14,419 nucleotides of DNA from Sphingomonas paucimobilis (GCA_945860425.1 CAMAQU010000020.1:1-14419), one strand, 5' to 3'. Positions 1 to 7,980 are shown, numbered from the stretch's first letter. The notes: generated by a model from the sequence alone, not told the origin. Numbers and translations: made by a program.

Positions 1-24
1 TGGGGGAGGGAAGCTGCCGCCGCC

Positions 25-519
25 CTAATTCAAACTCCCCCGGCCCACCCACGCCGCCAGCTTCTTCCGCAAACTCCGCCGGATCAGCCCCACATGCGCG
101 CCATAGAGCGCGAGAAAGCCAATCCCCCAGAACAGCCAATCCCCGCCCAGAAAGCTTCGGGCGATGATCAGGGCAAAGGCCCAGAAGATCAGGACGACAC
201 GGATGTTGAGGTGAAAGCGCAGGGCCGTCCAAGGGGGCGGCAGGAGGACGATATTGTCCTGCCCCTCCACCGCGATTTCGCGATGTTCGCGCAGGCGAAT
301 GACGGTGCCGCCATCGACATAGGCAAAGGCATCCCAGCGTTCAAACCGATCAAATCCTTCGCCGCGTTCAAACACAAATTCCCGCTGCGAAACGGGCCGC
401 ACCACATAATGGCTGGAAAAGCCCCGCATGATGCGTTCAAACCGCATATCATCCAGAACCGCAGAGGGCTCGTCATAAATGAGCATGCCGACAAAAAGGC
501 GGGGGAGATTAATGGGCAT
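25..519 (-). CDS. Unrecognised membrane-hairpin protein downstream of RNase R
   Basis: I do not recognise this 164-residue protein and assign no function. About the first 100 residues look soluble and charged, with runs such as FDRFERWDAFAYVDGG (around 56-71). Two hydrophobic segments follow at about 106-121 and 127-145, then a basic tail (RRSLRKK, about 147-153). The pattern suggests an N-terminal cytoplasmic domain carried on a C-terminal two-helix membrane hairpin, though topology is inferred. The ATG is 2 nt after the rnr stop (TAA-TC-ATG on the minus strand) and no clear Shine-Dalgarno is visible, so translation probably depends on ribosomes finishing rnr. A second in-frame ATG at residue 12 is an alternative start. 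The stop is TAG at 25-27. Same-strand coupling, reading-frame length and a coherent membrane pattern support a real gene. Confidence 0.65.
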   Translation of the reverse strand: MPINLPRLFVGMLIYDEPSAVLDDMRFERIMRGFSSHYVVRPVSQREFVFERGEGFDRFERWDAFAYVDGGTVIRLREHREIAVEGQDNIVLLPPPWTALRFHLNIRVVLIFWAFALIIARSFLGGDWLFWGIGFLALYGAHVGLIRRSLRKKLAAWVGRGSLN

Positions 520-521
520 GA

Positions 522-2747
522 TTATCGACGGCGGCCCTGATGGCGGATATTGCCGGGGCGGCCGCGTTTGCCCATTGGCGTGCGGCGGCCGCGATCGCGC
601 CTGTCCCCACGCATGGGCAGGTGGTTGGCCCCTTCAGGCAATTCAAAGCGCAATGCGCCGGAAATGGGGTTCGCCTCCACAAGGCGCAGCTCAATATGCT
701 GGCCAATGCGATATTGATCCCCCGTTTCATCCCCGGTCAGCGCCATGTGCGCGGGATCAAAGGTGAAATGTTCCGCCCCCAAAGTGGAGACGGGCACAAG
801 GCCATCGCCGCCCAGCCCCTCCACCGTTGCGAAAAAGCCAAAATTGGTGACGCCGGTAATCCGCGTTTCCAATATGTCGCCCACGCGCATGGCGAGGAAG
901 GCGGCGACATAGCGATCCACTGTTTCCCGCTCTGCCTCCATCGCCCGGCGTTCGCAGCGCGATATGGCTTCGCCGATGATCACCATACGCCCGGCATCTT
1001 CGGCTGTCAGGGCGGTGTGCCGCGCATCGGGATCCAGCTGAAATGCCTCCACCAAGGATCGATGGACAATCAAATCTGAATAGCGGCGAATGGGCGATGT
1101 GAAATGCGCGTAAGAGCCAAGCGACAGGCCGAAATGCCCGGCATTTTGCGGGCTGTAATAGGCCTGAGTCTGCGACCGAAGGATTTGCTCCATCACTTCG
1201 GTGCGGAACTCCGCCTCCCCCAGCTGTCCGATGATCCGGTTGAAGGTTTTGGGCGTGATGACCTGCCCCAAGGCAAAGGCGATATCAAAGGTCGCCAGAT
1301 AGTCTTTCAGGCCGACCAGCTTTTCGCGCGACGGCTGTTCATGCACGCGGTACATGACCGGGGCCTTGCGGCTTTCTAGCGCCTTGGCCGCCGCGACATT
1401 GGCCGCAATCATATAATCTTCGATCAGGCGGTGGGCATCCAGCCGTTCGCGCGGGGCGACGGATTGAATGCGGCCATCCTCATCCAGAACAACGCGCCGT
1501 TCGGGCAGATCAAGGTCAAGCGGCTCCCGCTTTGCACGGGCCTTTTTCAACGCCGCCCAACAGGCCCAAAGCGGGCGCAGCGCGCTTTCCGTCAGGTCAT
1601 GGGGCCGATCCCCATCTATTGCGGCTTGCGCATGTTCATAGGGGATGTTGGCGGCCACGCGGATCACCGCGCGCGAAAAGCGCCAGCTTTCTATATTCCC
1701 ATCCGCATCTATCGCCATATGGCAGGCCAAGGCCGCCCGATCTTGCCCAGCGCGAAGCGAGCAGACATCGGCTGAGAGTTGCTCTGGCAGCATCGGGACG
1801 ACACGATCCGGGAAATAGACGCTGTTGCCGCGTTTGCGCGCTTCCTTATCCAGCCGCGATCCGGGGCGGACGTAAAAGCTGACATCGGCAATGGCGACAA
1901 TGCAGTCAAAGCCGCCGTCTGTCCGGGGCGTGGCCCAGACGGCATCATCAAAATCCCGCGCATCAATGGGGTCAATGGCGACAATCGGCAAATGGCGCAG
2001 GTCTTCGCGCTGGCCGAGCGCCTGCCCCGCCATTTTCCCCGCCTCTTCAAACAGCTCTTCGGAAAAAACATGGGGGATGCTGTGTTTATGAATGGCAATC
2101 AGGCTGAACGCCTTGGGGGCAAAGGGATCGCCCAAGACCTCTGTCACCTTGGCGGTGATGCGCGGGGCGCGGCCCGTCTTTTCGGCCAGCACAAGGTCGC
2201 CAGCGCCCGCCTCTCCCATATCGGAAATCGGGGTGTCCCGGCGTTCGCGCTTATCAATGGCGCGCAGCCAATATCTGTCCCCCTCCAGCGCGACGACGCC
2301 CAGGATCAGTTCTTCCCCGCGCGCCAGCCGCTTCATCATATGGGCGACATGGCCTGCGCCCTGTTCTTCCGTGCGGGCCAAGATGCGGTCGCCCACGCTC
2401 AGCGCGGATCGCCGCCCGCGTTCCATCACCCGCAGGCGGGGCGGCGGCTTACCTTCGGCTTCCCAATGCTCGGGAACGCCAATAATCTGCCCATCTTCGG
2501 TATCGATAATGCGCAGCACCGTCACCTTGGGCAGGCCGCCCATTTTGTGAAAGGCGCGGCCCGGCGCGCTATCGATCAGGCCTTCGTCCGCCATATCCTT
2601 GAGCAGCGCCTTGAGCGCGATTTTCTCATTGCCTTTCAGGCCAAAAGCACGGGCAATTTCCCGCTTGCCCGCCGGAGCATCCGATTGGGCAATGAAGTCA
2701 AGGATCTGCTTGCGCGTGGGCAGGCCAGTAAAGGGCGTCTTGGGCAT
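522..2747 (-). CDS. rnr: Ribonuclease R (3'-5' exoribonuclease)
   Basis: This 741-residue protein has the full RNase R layout. A winged-helix-like N-terminus (about 1-75, with TRKQILDFIAQ and KREIARAFG) is followed by cold-shock-type OB folds and then the RNB catalytic domain. The magnesium-binding aspartate signature AIDPIDARDFDDAV (257-270) gives candidate catalytic residues D259, D265, D267 and D268, matching the D-x5-D-x-D-D pattern of RNase II/R. The segment HFTSPIRRYSDLIVHR is typical of the RNB C-terminal part. An S1 RNA-binding domain follows (around VGDILETRITGVTNFGFF), ending in a short Arg-rich tail. The enzyme degrades structured RNA processively from the 3' end, acting in mRNA and rRNA quality control in the cytoplasm. 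It is shorter than the E. coli protein (about 813 residues), mainly because the basic tail is reduced. The ATG at 2745-2747 fits the family N-terminus, but its Shine-Dalgarno is weak. Confidence 0.97.
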   Translation of the reverse strand: MPKTPFTGLPTRKQILDFIAQSDAPAGKREIARAFGLKGNEKIALKALLKDMADEGLIDSAPGRAFHKMGGLPKVTVLRIIDTEDGQIIGVPEHWEAEGKPPPRLRVMERGRRSALSVGDRILARTEEQGAGHVAHMMKRLARGEELILGVVALEGDRYWLRAIDKRERRDTPISDMGEAGAGDLVLAEKTGRAPRITAKVTEVLGDPFAPKAFSLIAIHKHSIPHVFSEELFEEAGKMAGQALGQREDLRHLPIVAIDPIDARDFDDAVWATPRTDGGFDCIVAIADVSFYVRPGSRLDKEARKRGNSVYFPDRVVPMLPEQLSADVCSLRAGQDRAALACHMAIDADGNIESWRFSRAVIRVAANIPYEHAQAAIDGDRPHDLTESALRPLWACWAALKKARAKREPLDLDLPERRVVLDEDGRIQSVAPRERLDAHRLIEDYMIAANVAAAKALESRKAPVMYRVHEQPSREKLVGLKDYLATFDIAFALGQVITPKTFNRIIGQLGEAEFRTEVMEQILRSQTQAYYSPQNAGHFGLSLGSYAHFTSPIRRYSDLIVHRSLVEAFQLDPDARHTALTAEDAGRMVIIGEAISRCERRAMEAERETVDRYVAAFLAMRVGDILETRITGVTNFGFFATVEGLGGDGLVPVSTLGAEHFTFDPAHMALTGDETGDQYRIGQHIELRLVEANPISGALRFELPEGANHLPMRGDRRDRGRRTPMGKRGRPGNIRHQGRRR

Positions 2748-2863
2748 AGGGATGCGCTACCCTGTGACGGCAGAGGATGCCAGCAAAAGCATGAAGGCCC
2801 CGCAATATCCGCCCGCCGCCTTTTTCAGTGGCGTCCTCTTGTGCCGGGGTATAGCATTTGCCC
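2748..2863. promoter_or_regulatory. Divergent intergenic region between rnr and the M16 peptidase gene
   Basis: These 116 bp separate the divergent starts of rnr (minus) and the M16 peptidase (plus), so they should hold a promoter for the peptidase and possibly one for rnr. A TATAGC at 2850-2855 resembles a -10 box, but it lies very close to the peptidase ATG and has no good -35 at the right distance. I therefore do not claim a mapped promoter. No convincing terminator, RNA gene or riboswitch is visible. Confidence 0.35.
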
Positions 2864-5785
2864 ATGTCCTTTCCTTATCTGCGCTTGGCAACCGGCCTTG
2901 CCACAAGTCTGTCGCTGCTGCTGGCAGCCCCCCTTCATGCGCAAACCCCGGCCCCGGCCGCTGAGGCGCGAACCGAGAGCGCCGTCCCTTGGCTCTATCG
3001 CAACAGCGACATTCCCGTGGATCAGAATTGGAAATTTGGGGAGCTCCCCAATGGCCTGCGCTATGCCGTGCGCCGCAATGGTGTGCCGCCGGGTCAGGTC
3101 TCTATCCGCGTTGCTATTGATGCCGGGTCCTTGATGGAAAGCGAAGATGAGCGCGGCTACGCCCATTTTCTGGAACATCTGGCCTTTCGCGGATCGCGCT
3201 ATGTCGCGGATGGGGAGGCAAAGCGAGTCTGGCAGCGGCTTGGCGCGACATTTGGCAATGATAGCAATGCCGCCACCACCCCCACACAGACCATCTTTCG
3301 CCTCGACCTGCCGCAGGCATCGCCCCAAGCGTTGGATGAGAGCATGCGCATTCTCTCTGGCATGATGGCCGCGCCCAACATCACCGAGGCAGAGGTCGAG
3401 GCTGAACGCCGCACCGTGATGGCCGAGGCGCGCGAACGCGATGGCGCGCAAGTCCGACTGAGCGATGCGACAACACAGCTCTTTTTTGCCGGCCAAAGGC
3501 TGGCGGACCGCCCGCCCATCGGCACAGCGGAGTCGCTTGCCAAGGCAAGAGCCGGCACGCTGCGTGCGTTCCATGATCGCTGGTATCGCCCCGACACGAC
3601 GGTGATCGCCATATCCGGCGATGCCGACCCTGATGTGCTCACCGACATTATCACCCGCCATTTTTCTGGCTGGGCCAAGCCCGAAAACACACCACTTCCC
3701 AAAGTGGATTTTGGCGCGCCCGATGCGCGTCAGCCGGACACGCGCGTCGTTGTAGAAGCCGGACTGCCAACTCTGGTCAGCCTTGCTTGGCTGCGCCCAT
3801 GGACACCCCAGCCAGACACGATTGCGCTTAATCAAGGGCGGTTGATCGATCTTGTGGCAACCGGCATTCTCAACCGCCGCCTTGAACAGCGGGCGCGGGC
3901 GGGCGGCAGCTATTTGCAGGCCTCCATTGATCAAGAGGATGTGGCGCGCAGTGCCAATATCAGCTTCATGTCAATCTTGCCCATGGGCGAGAATTGGCAA
4001 CAGGCGCTGCTGGATGTCCGCGCCGTTATTGCGGACGCTATTGCCCGTCCTCCCCTGCAATCAGAAATTGATCGGGAAACAAACGAGTTCAAGGCGGCAC
4101 TCGACGTTCAGGTGGAAACGGCCCGCGCCGAAGCCAGCGCCAAACAGGCCGATGACCTGATCGAAGCGGTCAATATCCGCGAAACTGTCGCCAGCCCAGA
4201 GGTGGCGCGAGATGTCTTTGCGGCGATGATCGGCAAATTCGGGCCTGCTGAGGTGCAAAAGGCGATGGTGCGGCTCTTCTCCGGCATTGGCCCGCGTGCG
4301 CTGCTCTCCAGCCAGGCACCGCAGCCCGATGGCGCAGCGCAGCTGGCACAGGCGCTGAAGCAGCCCGTGACTGGGATTGGATCGGATCAGGATCAGAAGG
4401 CGATCAGCTTTGATATTCTGCCCGCGCTCGGTCCGCCGGGCACAATTGTGAGTGCCGGGCCACTGCCCAATGTGGAGGTCGAAACGCTGACCCTGTCTAA
4501 CGGAACGCGCGTTTTGCTGGGGCGCTCCACGTCTGAGGCGGGCCGAATTTATGTCTCGGCCCGATTTGGCACAGGTCGGCTTGGTCTGCCGCAGGATAGC
4601 ATCACGCCGATCTGGACCGCCGGTGCCTTGCCTGCAGCCGGTATTGGCGATTTGGGGCAAGATACGCTCGACCGGCTCACCAGCGGACGGCAGATCAGCA
4701 TCGGCGTTGAAGTGGGCGATGATGCCTATTTCATGCAGGCGATGACCCGCCCGGCCGATCTTGCCGATCAGCTCAAGATCATGGCGGCGAAATTTGTGCA
4801 TCCCGGCTGGGACCCAGCCCCCGTCTTACGGGCGCGGGCCGCCATGCTGCTTGGTCTACGAACGGCGACAAGCTCCCCCGGCGATGTTCTTGCGCGCAAG
4901 CTTGGTGCTATCTTACGCGATGGAGATAAACGCTGGGCAACGACTGACGAACGCGAGGTAGATGCCCTCACGCCGGAGAGTTTCCGAGATTTTTGGGACC
5001 GCATTTTGGCCACGGGGCCAGTTGAGCTGTCCATTTTTGGGGATTTTGATCCAGAGGCTGCCCGCAAAGCCGTGCTCGACAGCTTTGGGGCCATGCCGCC
5101 TCGGCCAGAGGCTCCCACGATCACCAATGGCGATATCATCGGCACCGCGCGACCCAATCGCGCGCCCCTTCGCCTGACACATCAGGGTTCCCCGGATCAG
5201 GCGATTGCCCTTTTGTCATGGCCAACGGGTGCCGGGTCCAAAACCATCCGGACTGGCCGTCAACTTGATATGCTGGCCGCCATTTTCAACGACCGCTTAT
5301 TTGAACAATTGCGTGAAGGCGACGGCGCAAGTTATAGCCCCGATGTGGAGAGCAGCTGGCCGCTTGGCTATCGATCAGGCGGAAGCTTTACCGCTCTGGC
5401 GCAAGTAAAGCCCGATGCTGTGGATGTTTTCTTCACCCGCGCCCGCGCCATTGCCGCCGACCTTGCGACACGCCCTGTCTCTCCAGATGAATTGCAGCGC
5501 GCCATTGGCCCGATGCGCCAGCGCCTCAGCCGAGCATCGACTGGCAACAGCTATTGGCTCACCCAATTGTCCGGCGCGACGCGCGACCCCGTGCGCATCA
5601 CCAACTTGCTGCGCTGGCAAAGCGACTTGGAGAAGATCACACCGCGCGATCTACAAATGCTCGCAAAGCGTTACCTCAAGCCGAAGAAGGGCTTCTCAAT
5701 GATCGTCGTGCCAGAGCCTAAGCCTGCTACCGAAACGCTGATTAGCCAAGCCGCTCGGCATGCCAATGCAGATGATCGGCCATGA
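2864..5785 (+). CDS. Exported M16 family zinc metallopeptidase (insulinase/pitrilysin-like)
   Basis: The protein is 973 residues from the ATG at 2864. A TTG two codons upstream is also open, but the ATG gives a cleaner signal peptide. Residues 1-26 form a hydrophobic secretion signal ending in LHA, so the protein is probably periplasmic or envelope-associated. The M16 inverted zinc motif HFLEH is at 101-105 (H101 and H105 as ligands, E104 as catalytic base). A glutamate about 76 residues later, E181 in VEAERRTV, is the expected third ligand. The second half (about 510-950) has the same fold-type segments but no HxxEH, as in other two-repeat M16 enzymes where the C-terminal repeat closes the chamber. 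The family cleaves peptides; the substrate here is unknown. The 3' end overlaps the convergent fghA gene by 44 bp. Confidence 0.95.
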   Translation: MSFPYLRLATGLATSLSLLLAAPLHAQTPAPAAEARTESAVPWLYRNSDIPVDQNWKFGELPNGLRYAVRRNGVPPGQVSIRVAIDAGSLMESEDERGYAHFLEHLAFRGSRYVADGEAKRVWQRLGATFGNDSNAATTPTQTIFRLDLPQASPQALDESMRILSGMMAAPNITEAEVEAERRTVMAEARERDGAQVRLSDATTQLFFAGQRLADRPPIGTAESLAKARAGTLRAFHDRWYRPDTTVIAISGDADPDVLTDIITRHFSGWAKPENTPLPKVDFGAPDARQPDTRVVVEAGLPTLVSLAWLRPWTPQPDTIALNQGRLIDLVATGILNRRLEQRARAGGSYLQASIDQEDVARSANISFMSILPMGENWQQALLDVRAVIADAIARPPLQSEIDRETNEFKAALDVQVETARAEASAKQADDLIEAVNIRETVASPEVARDVFAAMIGKFGPAEVQKAMVRLFSGIGPRALLSSQAPQPDGAAQLAQALKQPVTGIGSDQDQKAISFDILPALGPPGTIVSAGPLPNVEVETLTLSNGTRVLLGRSTSEAGRIYVSARFGTGRLGLPQDSITPIWTAGALPAAGIGDLGQDTLDRLTSGRQISIGVEVGDDAYFMQAMTRPADLADQLKIMAAKFVHPGWDPAPVLRARAAMLLGLRTATSSPGDVLARKLGAILRDGDKRWATTDEREVDALTPESFRDFWDRILATGPVELSIFGDFDPEAARKAVLDSFGAMPPRPEAPTITNGDIIGTARPNRAPLRLTHQGSPDQAIALLSWPTGAGSKTIRTGRQLDMLAAIFNDRLFEQLREGDGASYSPDVESSWPLGYRSGGSFTALAQVKPDAVDVFFTRARAIAADLATRPVSPDELQRAIGPMRQRLSRASTGNSYWLTQLSGATRDPVRITNLLRWQSDLEKITPRDLQMLAKRYLKPKKGFSMIVVPEPKPATETLISQAARHANADDRP

Positions 5786-6584
5786 AGCTTGAGATGAAAT
5801 AATAGCTATGGTCATAGCCCGGCTGCATCCGCAGCGTGAGCTTCTGCCCGGCTTTTGCACAGGCAGCTTCGAGCAATTCGGGCTTGAGCTGTTCCACAAG
5901 GAAGTTATCCGCCCCGCCCTGATCCACCAAAAGGTCAGGCAAGCGGGCACCGCCTTCGATCAGGGCACAGGCATCATATTCAGCCCAAGCCGCTTGATCG
6001 GGGCCAAGATAACCCGCCAGCGCCTTATGCCCCCAGGGGCAGTTGAGCGGAGAAACAATGGGTGCGAAGGCTGACACGCTTTTGAAGCGATCCGGGTTGC
6101 GCAGCGCAATGGTCAGCGCACCATGCCCGCCCATGGAATGGCCCGTAATGCCCTGACGCGTGCTATCGACGGGGAAGTTAGCCGCAATGAGATCAGGGAG
6201 CTCCCGCTCAATATAGTCGCGCATCTGGTAATGCGGGGCGAAGGGATCTTGCGTAGCGTTGACGTAAAATCCAGCGCCAAGGCCAAAATCATAAGCGGCC
6301 TCTGCATCGTCCGCCACACCTTCGCCACGCGGGCTGGTATCGGGCGCGACGAAGATCAGACCAAGCTTTGCGCAGGCGGCCCGAAATTCACCCTTCTCGG
6401 TAACATTCGCATGGGTGCAGGTCAGGCCAGACAGATACCAGACCACCGGAAGCTTCGCGCCCGGCGCATGATCCGGCACGAAGACCGAAAAGGTCATCTC
6501 TGTCCCCGTCGCGCTGGAGGTGTGCTTATACACGCCTTGCGTTCCACCATGGCTGCGATTGGTGGAGAGTGTTTCAATGGTCAT
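5742..6584 (-). CDS. fghA: S-formylglutathione hydrolase
   Basis: This 280-residue alpha/beta hydrolase of the esterase D family hydrolyses S-formylglutathione to formate and glutathione, the last step of glutathione-dependent formaldehyde detoxification in the cytoplasm. The nucleophile elbow GHSMGG places Ser150. Asp226 (in DQGGADNFL) and His259 (in GYDHSYYF) complete the triad and match the family spacing. YLSGLTCTHAN (50-60) and PDTSPRGEGV (81-90) are further family hallmarks. The start is supported by an AAAAGG Shine-Dalgarno 8 nt upstream (plus-strand 6593-6598). The length matches the family. The usual partner, the glutathione-dependent formaldehyde dehydrogenase gene adhC, is not adjacent in this window. 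The last 14 codons and the stop overlap the end of the convergent M16 peptidase gene. Confidence 0.96.
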   Translation of the reverse strand: MTIETLSTNRSHGGTQGVYKHTSSATGTEMTFSVFVPDHAPGAKLPVVWYLSGLTCTHANVTEKGEFRAACAKLGLIFVAPDTSPRGEGVADDAEAAYDFGLGAGFYVNATQDPFAPHYQMRDYIERELPDLIAANFPVDSTRQGITGHSMGGHGALTIALRNPDRFKSVSAFAPIVSPLNCPWGHKALAGYLGPDQAAWAEYDACALIEGGARLPDLLVDQGGADNFLVEQLKPELLEAACAKAGQKLTLRMQPGYDHSYYFISSFMADHLHWHAERLG

Positions 6585-6782
6585 GACGGGGGCCTTTTGC
6601 TGAATCTACGGGTCTGAAACTGCTCCTGCGCAATGCGGTCCTTATTGGCAAGACTGGCCTTCAGAAAATCGCTAGCCGCAACATCATCCGCGCGTTGAAA
6701 GGCGCAGAGGCGACAGCGGCCCTGATGGCCAAAATCCCACCCAGCGAGGCGCGCATCGAATCCCCTGCACCCTAAGGCAAGT
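6585..6782. other. Stretch without a confident gene between fghA and the DUF808 gene
   Basis: These 198 bp carry no gene I can name, yet both strands stay open in codon-aligned frames. On the plus strand a frame from 6587 to a TAA at 6773-6775 has coding-like codon use but no ATG, ending MAKIPPSEARIESPAP. On the minus strand an open frame runs through to a TGA overlapping the fghA ATG (6581-6584). Its only ATG lies inside the DUF808 gene. Either could be a degraded gene remnant, a short unannotated gene or chance. The region probably also holds the fghA promoter, but I see no clear -35/-10 pair. Confidence 0.25.
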
Positions 6783-7718
6783 TTAGCCCTTTCGGTGCGC
6801 CCATAAATGGTGCGCCCCGACAATGACGGAACCGAGCGCTAGGCCAAACACGCCTGAGCCTGTCGCATGGGCGATCCATTCCACACTGGCCTGCGCAAAG
6901 GGCACAGCGAGCCCTGCGGACTTGGCAAAATGATCAATCCATTCTGGCAAGGGCGTCAGATGGAATTCATGCAGCCCGTGGAGCACAATGCCGCCGCCCA
7001 CCCAAATCATCGCGGCGATACCGATGATCGACAATCCAGATAAAACAAATGGCATCGCCCGCACAAGGCGCGTTCCAACGGCGGTTCCCAGCGCGCTGCC
7101 GCCTTGTGCCATGCGCAGGCCCAAATCATCCATCTTCACAATCAAAGCGACCACACCATAAACGGCGACGGTAATGGCAAGCGCCACGATCAACAAAATG
7201 CTGCCCTGCATCGCAATTGGCTCGTCAGCGACTTCCGCCAGCGCAATCGCCATAATTTCGGCCGACAGGATGAAATCTGTGCGCACAGCCCCTGCGACCA
7301 TGCTCGATTCATGCTCAGCCGCGCTCAATTCAGCAGCAGCTTCTTCCAAAACATCCTGCTTGGGCCGCAATGATTCAAGAACCTTCTCGGCCCCTTCAAA
7401 GCAAAGATAGGCCCCGCCCGCCATCAAAATGGGTGTAATGGCGGCGGGAAGAAAATAGCTGAGCAGCAAGGCTACGGGAAGGATGAAGAGCAGCTTGTTG
7501 CGCAACGAACCGCGCGCAATGCGATAAATGACAGGCAATTCCCGATCCGGCGTAAAGCCGGTCACATAGCGCGGCGTCACGGCGGTATCGTCAATGACCA
7601 CACCTGCCGCCTTCACGCCTGCTTTCCCGGCCGCCGCGCCCACATCATCAATGGACGCAGCCGCCAATTTGGCAATTACCGCCACATCATCCAGCAGCGC
7701 CGCAAGACCCGATGCCAT
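6783..7718 (-). CDS. DUF808 (YedI-like) multi-spanning membrane protein
   Basis: The 311-residue product begins MASGLAALLDDVAVIAKLAA, continues with SIDDVG and KAAGVVIDDTAVTPRYVTG, and has the GLAALLDD...DDTAVTP hallmarks of the DUF808 family, represented by E. coli YedI (about 305 residues). Hydrophobic segments lie around LLFILPVALLLSYF, ITPILMAGGAYLCF, ILLIVALAITVAVYGVVALI, FVLSGLSIIGIAAMIWVG and the C-terminal GVFGLALGSVIVG. The segment EHESSMVAGAVRTDFILSAE is another conserved part. It should sit in the inner membrane; its biochemical role is not established. An in-frame ATG exists 41 codons upstream, but the family N-terminus and the purine-rich Shine-Dalgarno AAGGGAAG (plus-strand 7724-7731) support the ATG at 7716-7718. 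It shares a divergent control region with the serine hydrolase gene. Confidence 0.92.
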   Translation of the reverse strand: MASGLAALLDDVAVIAKLAAASIDDVGAAAGKAGVKAAGVVIDDTAVTPRYVTGFTPDRELPVIYRIARGSLRNKLLFILPVALLLSYFLPAAITPILMAGGAYLCFEGAEKVLESLRPKQDVLEEAAAELSAAEHESSMVAGAVRTDFILSAEIMAIALAEVADEPIAMQGSILLIVALAITVAVYGVVALIVKMDDLGLRMAQGGSALGTAVGTRLVRAMPFVLSGLSIIGIAAMIWVGGGIVLHGLHEFHLTPLPEWIDHFAKSAGLAVPFAQASVEWIAHATGSGVFGLALGSVIVGAHHLWAHRKG

Positions 7719-7886
7719 AAAGACTTCCCTTCCCGTTTTCTGCCGCCCTCGATAGGGATTTTGGCTCGGACCGTCTAGCGAGAGAAGATTAATCATATCG
7801 CACCGCCATTTTCTGTCCTGGCGGAATTTTGGCCAAATCAAGCAAGGTTAAGGAAATATAAGCTTTTATTCGGTATCGCTGCTCAA

Positions 7887-7915
7887 TTCGTCGCTGCCAC
7901 AGAATCGTTCGTCGC
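7887..7915. repeat. Direct repeat TTCGTCGC, 21-bp period
   Basis: TTCGTCGC occurs at 7887-7894 and again, identical, at 7908-7915. The 21-bp period is about two helical turns, putting both copies on the same DNA face. They lie 66-94 bp upstream of the serine hydrolase ATG, a position suited to a regulator-binding site. Binding is inference only, and eight-base matches can occur by chance. Confidence 0.35.
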
Positions 7916-7945
7916 AAGGCGGCTAGCCCGATCGATGAGCCTTGC
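7914..7945. repeat. Inverted repeat GCAAGGC/GCCTTGC upstream of the serine hydrolase gene
   Basis: GCAAGGC (7914-7920) and its exact complement GCCTTGC (7939-7945) flank an 18-base loop, which itself contains the palindrome GGCTAGCC starting at 7921. The structure ends 35 bp before the ATG at 7981. It could be an operator dyad or a hairpin in the mRNA leader. There is no T-run, so an intrinsic terminator is unlikely. Confidence 0.4.
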
Positions 7946-7965
7946 TAGGACGTGTCTGCAGGAAC

Positions 7966-7971
7966 AGGGGA
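7966..7971 (+). promoter_or_regulatory. Ribosome binding site AGGGGA deciding the serine hydrolase start
   Basis: AGGGGA lies 9 nt upstream of the ATG at 7981. It favours this ATG over the in-frame TTG at 7942, which would place the site inside the coding region and put extra residues before the signal peptide. Confidence 0.65.
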
Positions 7972-7980
7972 AATTTGGAT

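Larger units (their letters stand above)
7719..7980. promoter_or_regulatory. Divergent control region between the DUF808 gene and the serine hydrolase gene
   Basis: This 262-bp gap separates two divergent genes and must carry their promoters or leaders. Its middle (about 7840-7875) is more AT-rich than its surroundings, with TATAAG at about 7857-7862 resembling a -10 box, but I found no -35 at standard spacing on either strand. Two repeat structures lie between that stretch and the serine hydrolase ATG and are listed separately. The part at 7719-7841 is open in the DUF808 frame, but it lacks family sequence and is better read as leader. Confidence 0.45.

Noticed and set aside
2757..2863. A small minus-strand frame ending near rnr with a hydrophobic end (AFMLLLASSAVTG)
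   Set aside because: It has no start codon with a Shine-Dalgarno in the gap and is open only by extending antisense into the M16 gene.
1779..3134. A 451-codon plus-strand open frame, mostly antisense to rnr and running into the M16 gene
   Set aside because: It crosses the start regions of two well-supported genes, has no recognisable domain, and is explained by the codon bias of rnr keeping the complementary frame open.
2825..3934. A 369-codon minus-strand open frame antisense to the M16 gene
   Set aside because: It overlaps a gene with a clear zinc site and signal peptide, and its Arg/Gly/Cys-rich product is typical of an antisense shadow.
4061..4801. A 246-codon minus-strand open frame inside the M16 gene
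   Set aside because: It is fully internal and antisense, with no independent signals or recognisable domain.
7719..7841. Upstream extension of the DUF808 protein to an earlier ATG
   Set aside because: The extra 41 residues lack family similarity, and a good Shine-Dalgarno sits just before the ATG at 7718.
7942..7980. TTG start for the serine hydrolase 13 codons earlier
   Set aside because: The ATG at 7981 has an AGGGGA site at proper spacing and a cleaner signal peptide, and the TTG lies within the inverted repeat.
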